This document shows positions 63,870 to 64,000 of a stretch of DNA of 64,000 nt, piece after piece; the first letter of the stretch is position 1; each line of letters starts with the position of its first letter. The stretch covers positions 1-64,000 of the forward strand of contig CAMVKS010000010.1 in NCBI GenBank assembly GCA_947167995.1, given 5' to 3'. The translations under genes were made by a program, and so were the position numbers. This DNA is from an uncultured Prevotellaceae bacterium (lineage in GTDB: Bacteria; Bacteroidota; Bacteroidia; Bacteroidales; Muribaculaceae). Under the pieces are notes generated by a model. That model saw nothing but the letters and a program-made list of their open reading frames with translations, was not told where the DNA came from and did not search any database.

Positions 63870-64000
63870 ATGGACAAAGACTCTAAGACTATTGACATCA
63901 AACTTCCCACACGATGGGAAGATTTGACTCAAAAGCAGCTGCGCTATTTGTTCACTCTCATAGCGCAGGGGTGTTCCATCGATGGAGTCAAGGAGTTTAT
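63870..64000 (+). CDS. Hypothetical protein, cut by the window edge
   Basis: The first 43 codons (MDKDSKTIDIKLPTRWEDLT, QKQLRYLFTLIAQGCSIDG) of a frame that leaves the window. I recall similar N-termini in Bacteroidales phage-like regions; this is memory, not a search result. Confidence 0.6.
   Translation, partial: MDKDSKTIDIKLPTRWEDLTQKQLRYLFTLIAQGCSIDGVKEF

Overview
The window is a piece of a Bacteroidales chromosome, probably Muribaculaceae or Prevotellaceae; the family cannot be settled by eye. The grounds are: the Bacteroidetes promoter signature (TTTG, about 20 bp, TAnnTTTG) before many genes; start regions with A-rich tracts instead of Shine-Dalgarno sites; lineage genes (DUF4296 and DUF4298 proteins, a GlmU-family fusion, DUF6029 and Omp28-type envelope proteins, dockerin-tailed secreted proteins); and a str/S10/spc/alpha ribosomal block without tuf. 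No rRNA, tRNA or CRISPR array was recognised.

Layout. 0.4-1.3 kb: an exported DUF1460 cell-wall amidase-like protein (+). 1.5-19.8 kb (-): one almost unbroken ribosomal superoperon read from rpsL to rplQ, with a textbook promoter upstream of rpsL. 20-22 kb: rmlC and a GlmU-like gene, divergent. 22-29 kb (-): DUF4298, a hypothetical, DUF4296, lspA, a DksA/TraR-like gene, ileS and a membrane protein. 29-35 kb: an AraC regulator divergent from a bacterioferritin-like gene, then small stress and redox genes (flavin reductase, ZIP transporter, glutathione peroxidase, flavodoxin-like, MBL-fold) and an AlkZ-related gene. 35-37.5 kb (-): a PER/CfxA-like class A beta-lactamase, an AT-rich secreted hypothetical, and an msrA interrupted by an in-frame stop. 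37.7-42.3 kb (+): long-chain acyl-CoA synthetase, prfB with its programmed frameshift, a repeat-flanked GxxExxY nuclease-fold gene, and an argB homologue lacking its catalytic lysines. 42.5-50.8 kb (+): exported proteins with SusE-like, dockerin and thioredoxin/Omp28 modules plus TlpA and a DUF6029 barrel. 50.8-60.8 kb: an AraC regulator divergent from a ten-gene redox operon. 60.9-62.6 kb (-): a zinc-ribbon/SH3 protein and asd. 62.6-64 kb: small genes and fragments of accessory character, one cut by the window edge.

The parts most worth a second look are: (1) the roughly 650-bp element in which a GxxExxY gene lies between inverted copies of AAGACAATTAAGKACAAT, with a short gene-less relative in the leader of the acyl-CoA synthetase gene; (2) the AraC-linked operon of two SDRs, two aldo/keto reductases, a flavodoxin, an Fe-alcohol dehydrogenase and two unusual fusion proteins, which resembles an enlarged E. 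coli yqhC-yqhD-dkgA aldehyde response; (3) an exported thiol-redox cluster; and (4) several enzymes whose catalytic residues are replaced (ArgB, bacterioferritin) or whose frames are broken (msrA, an NTF2-like gene).
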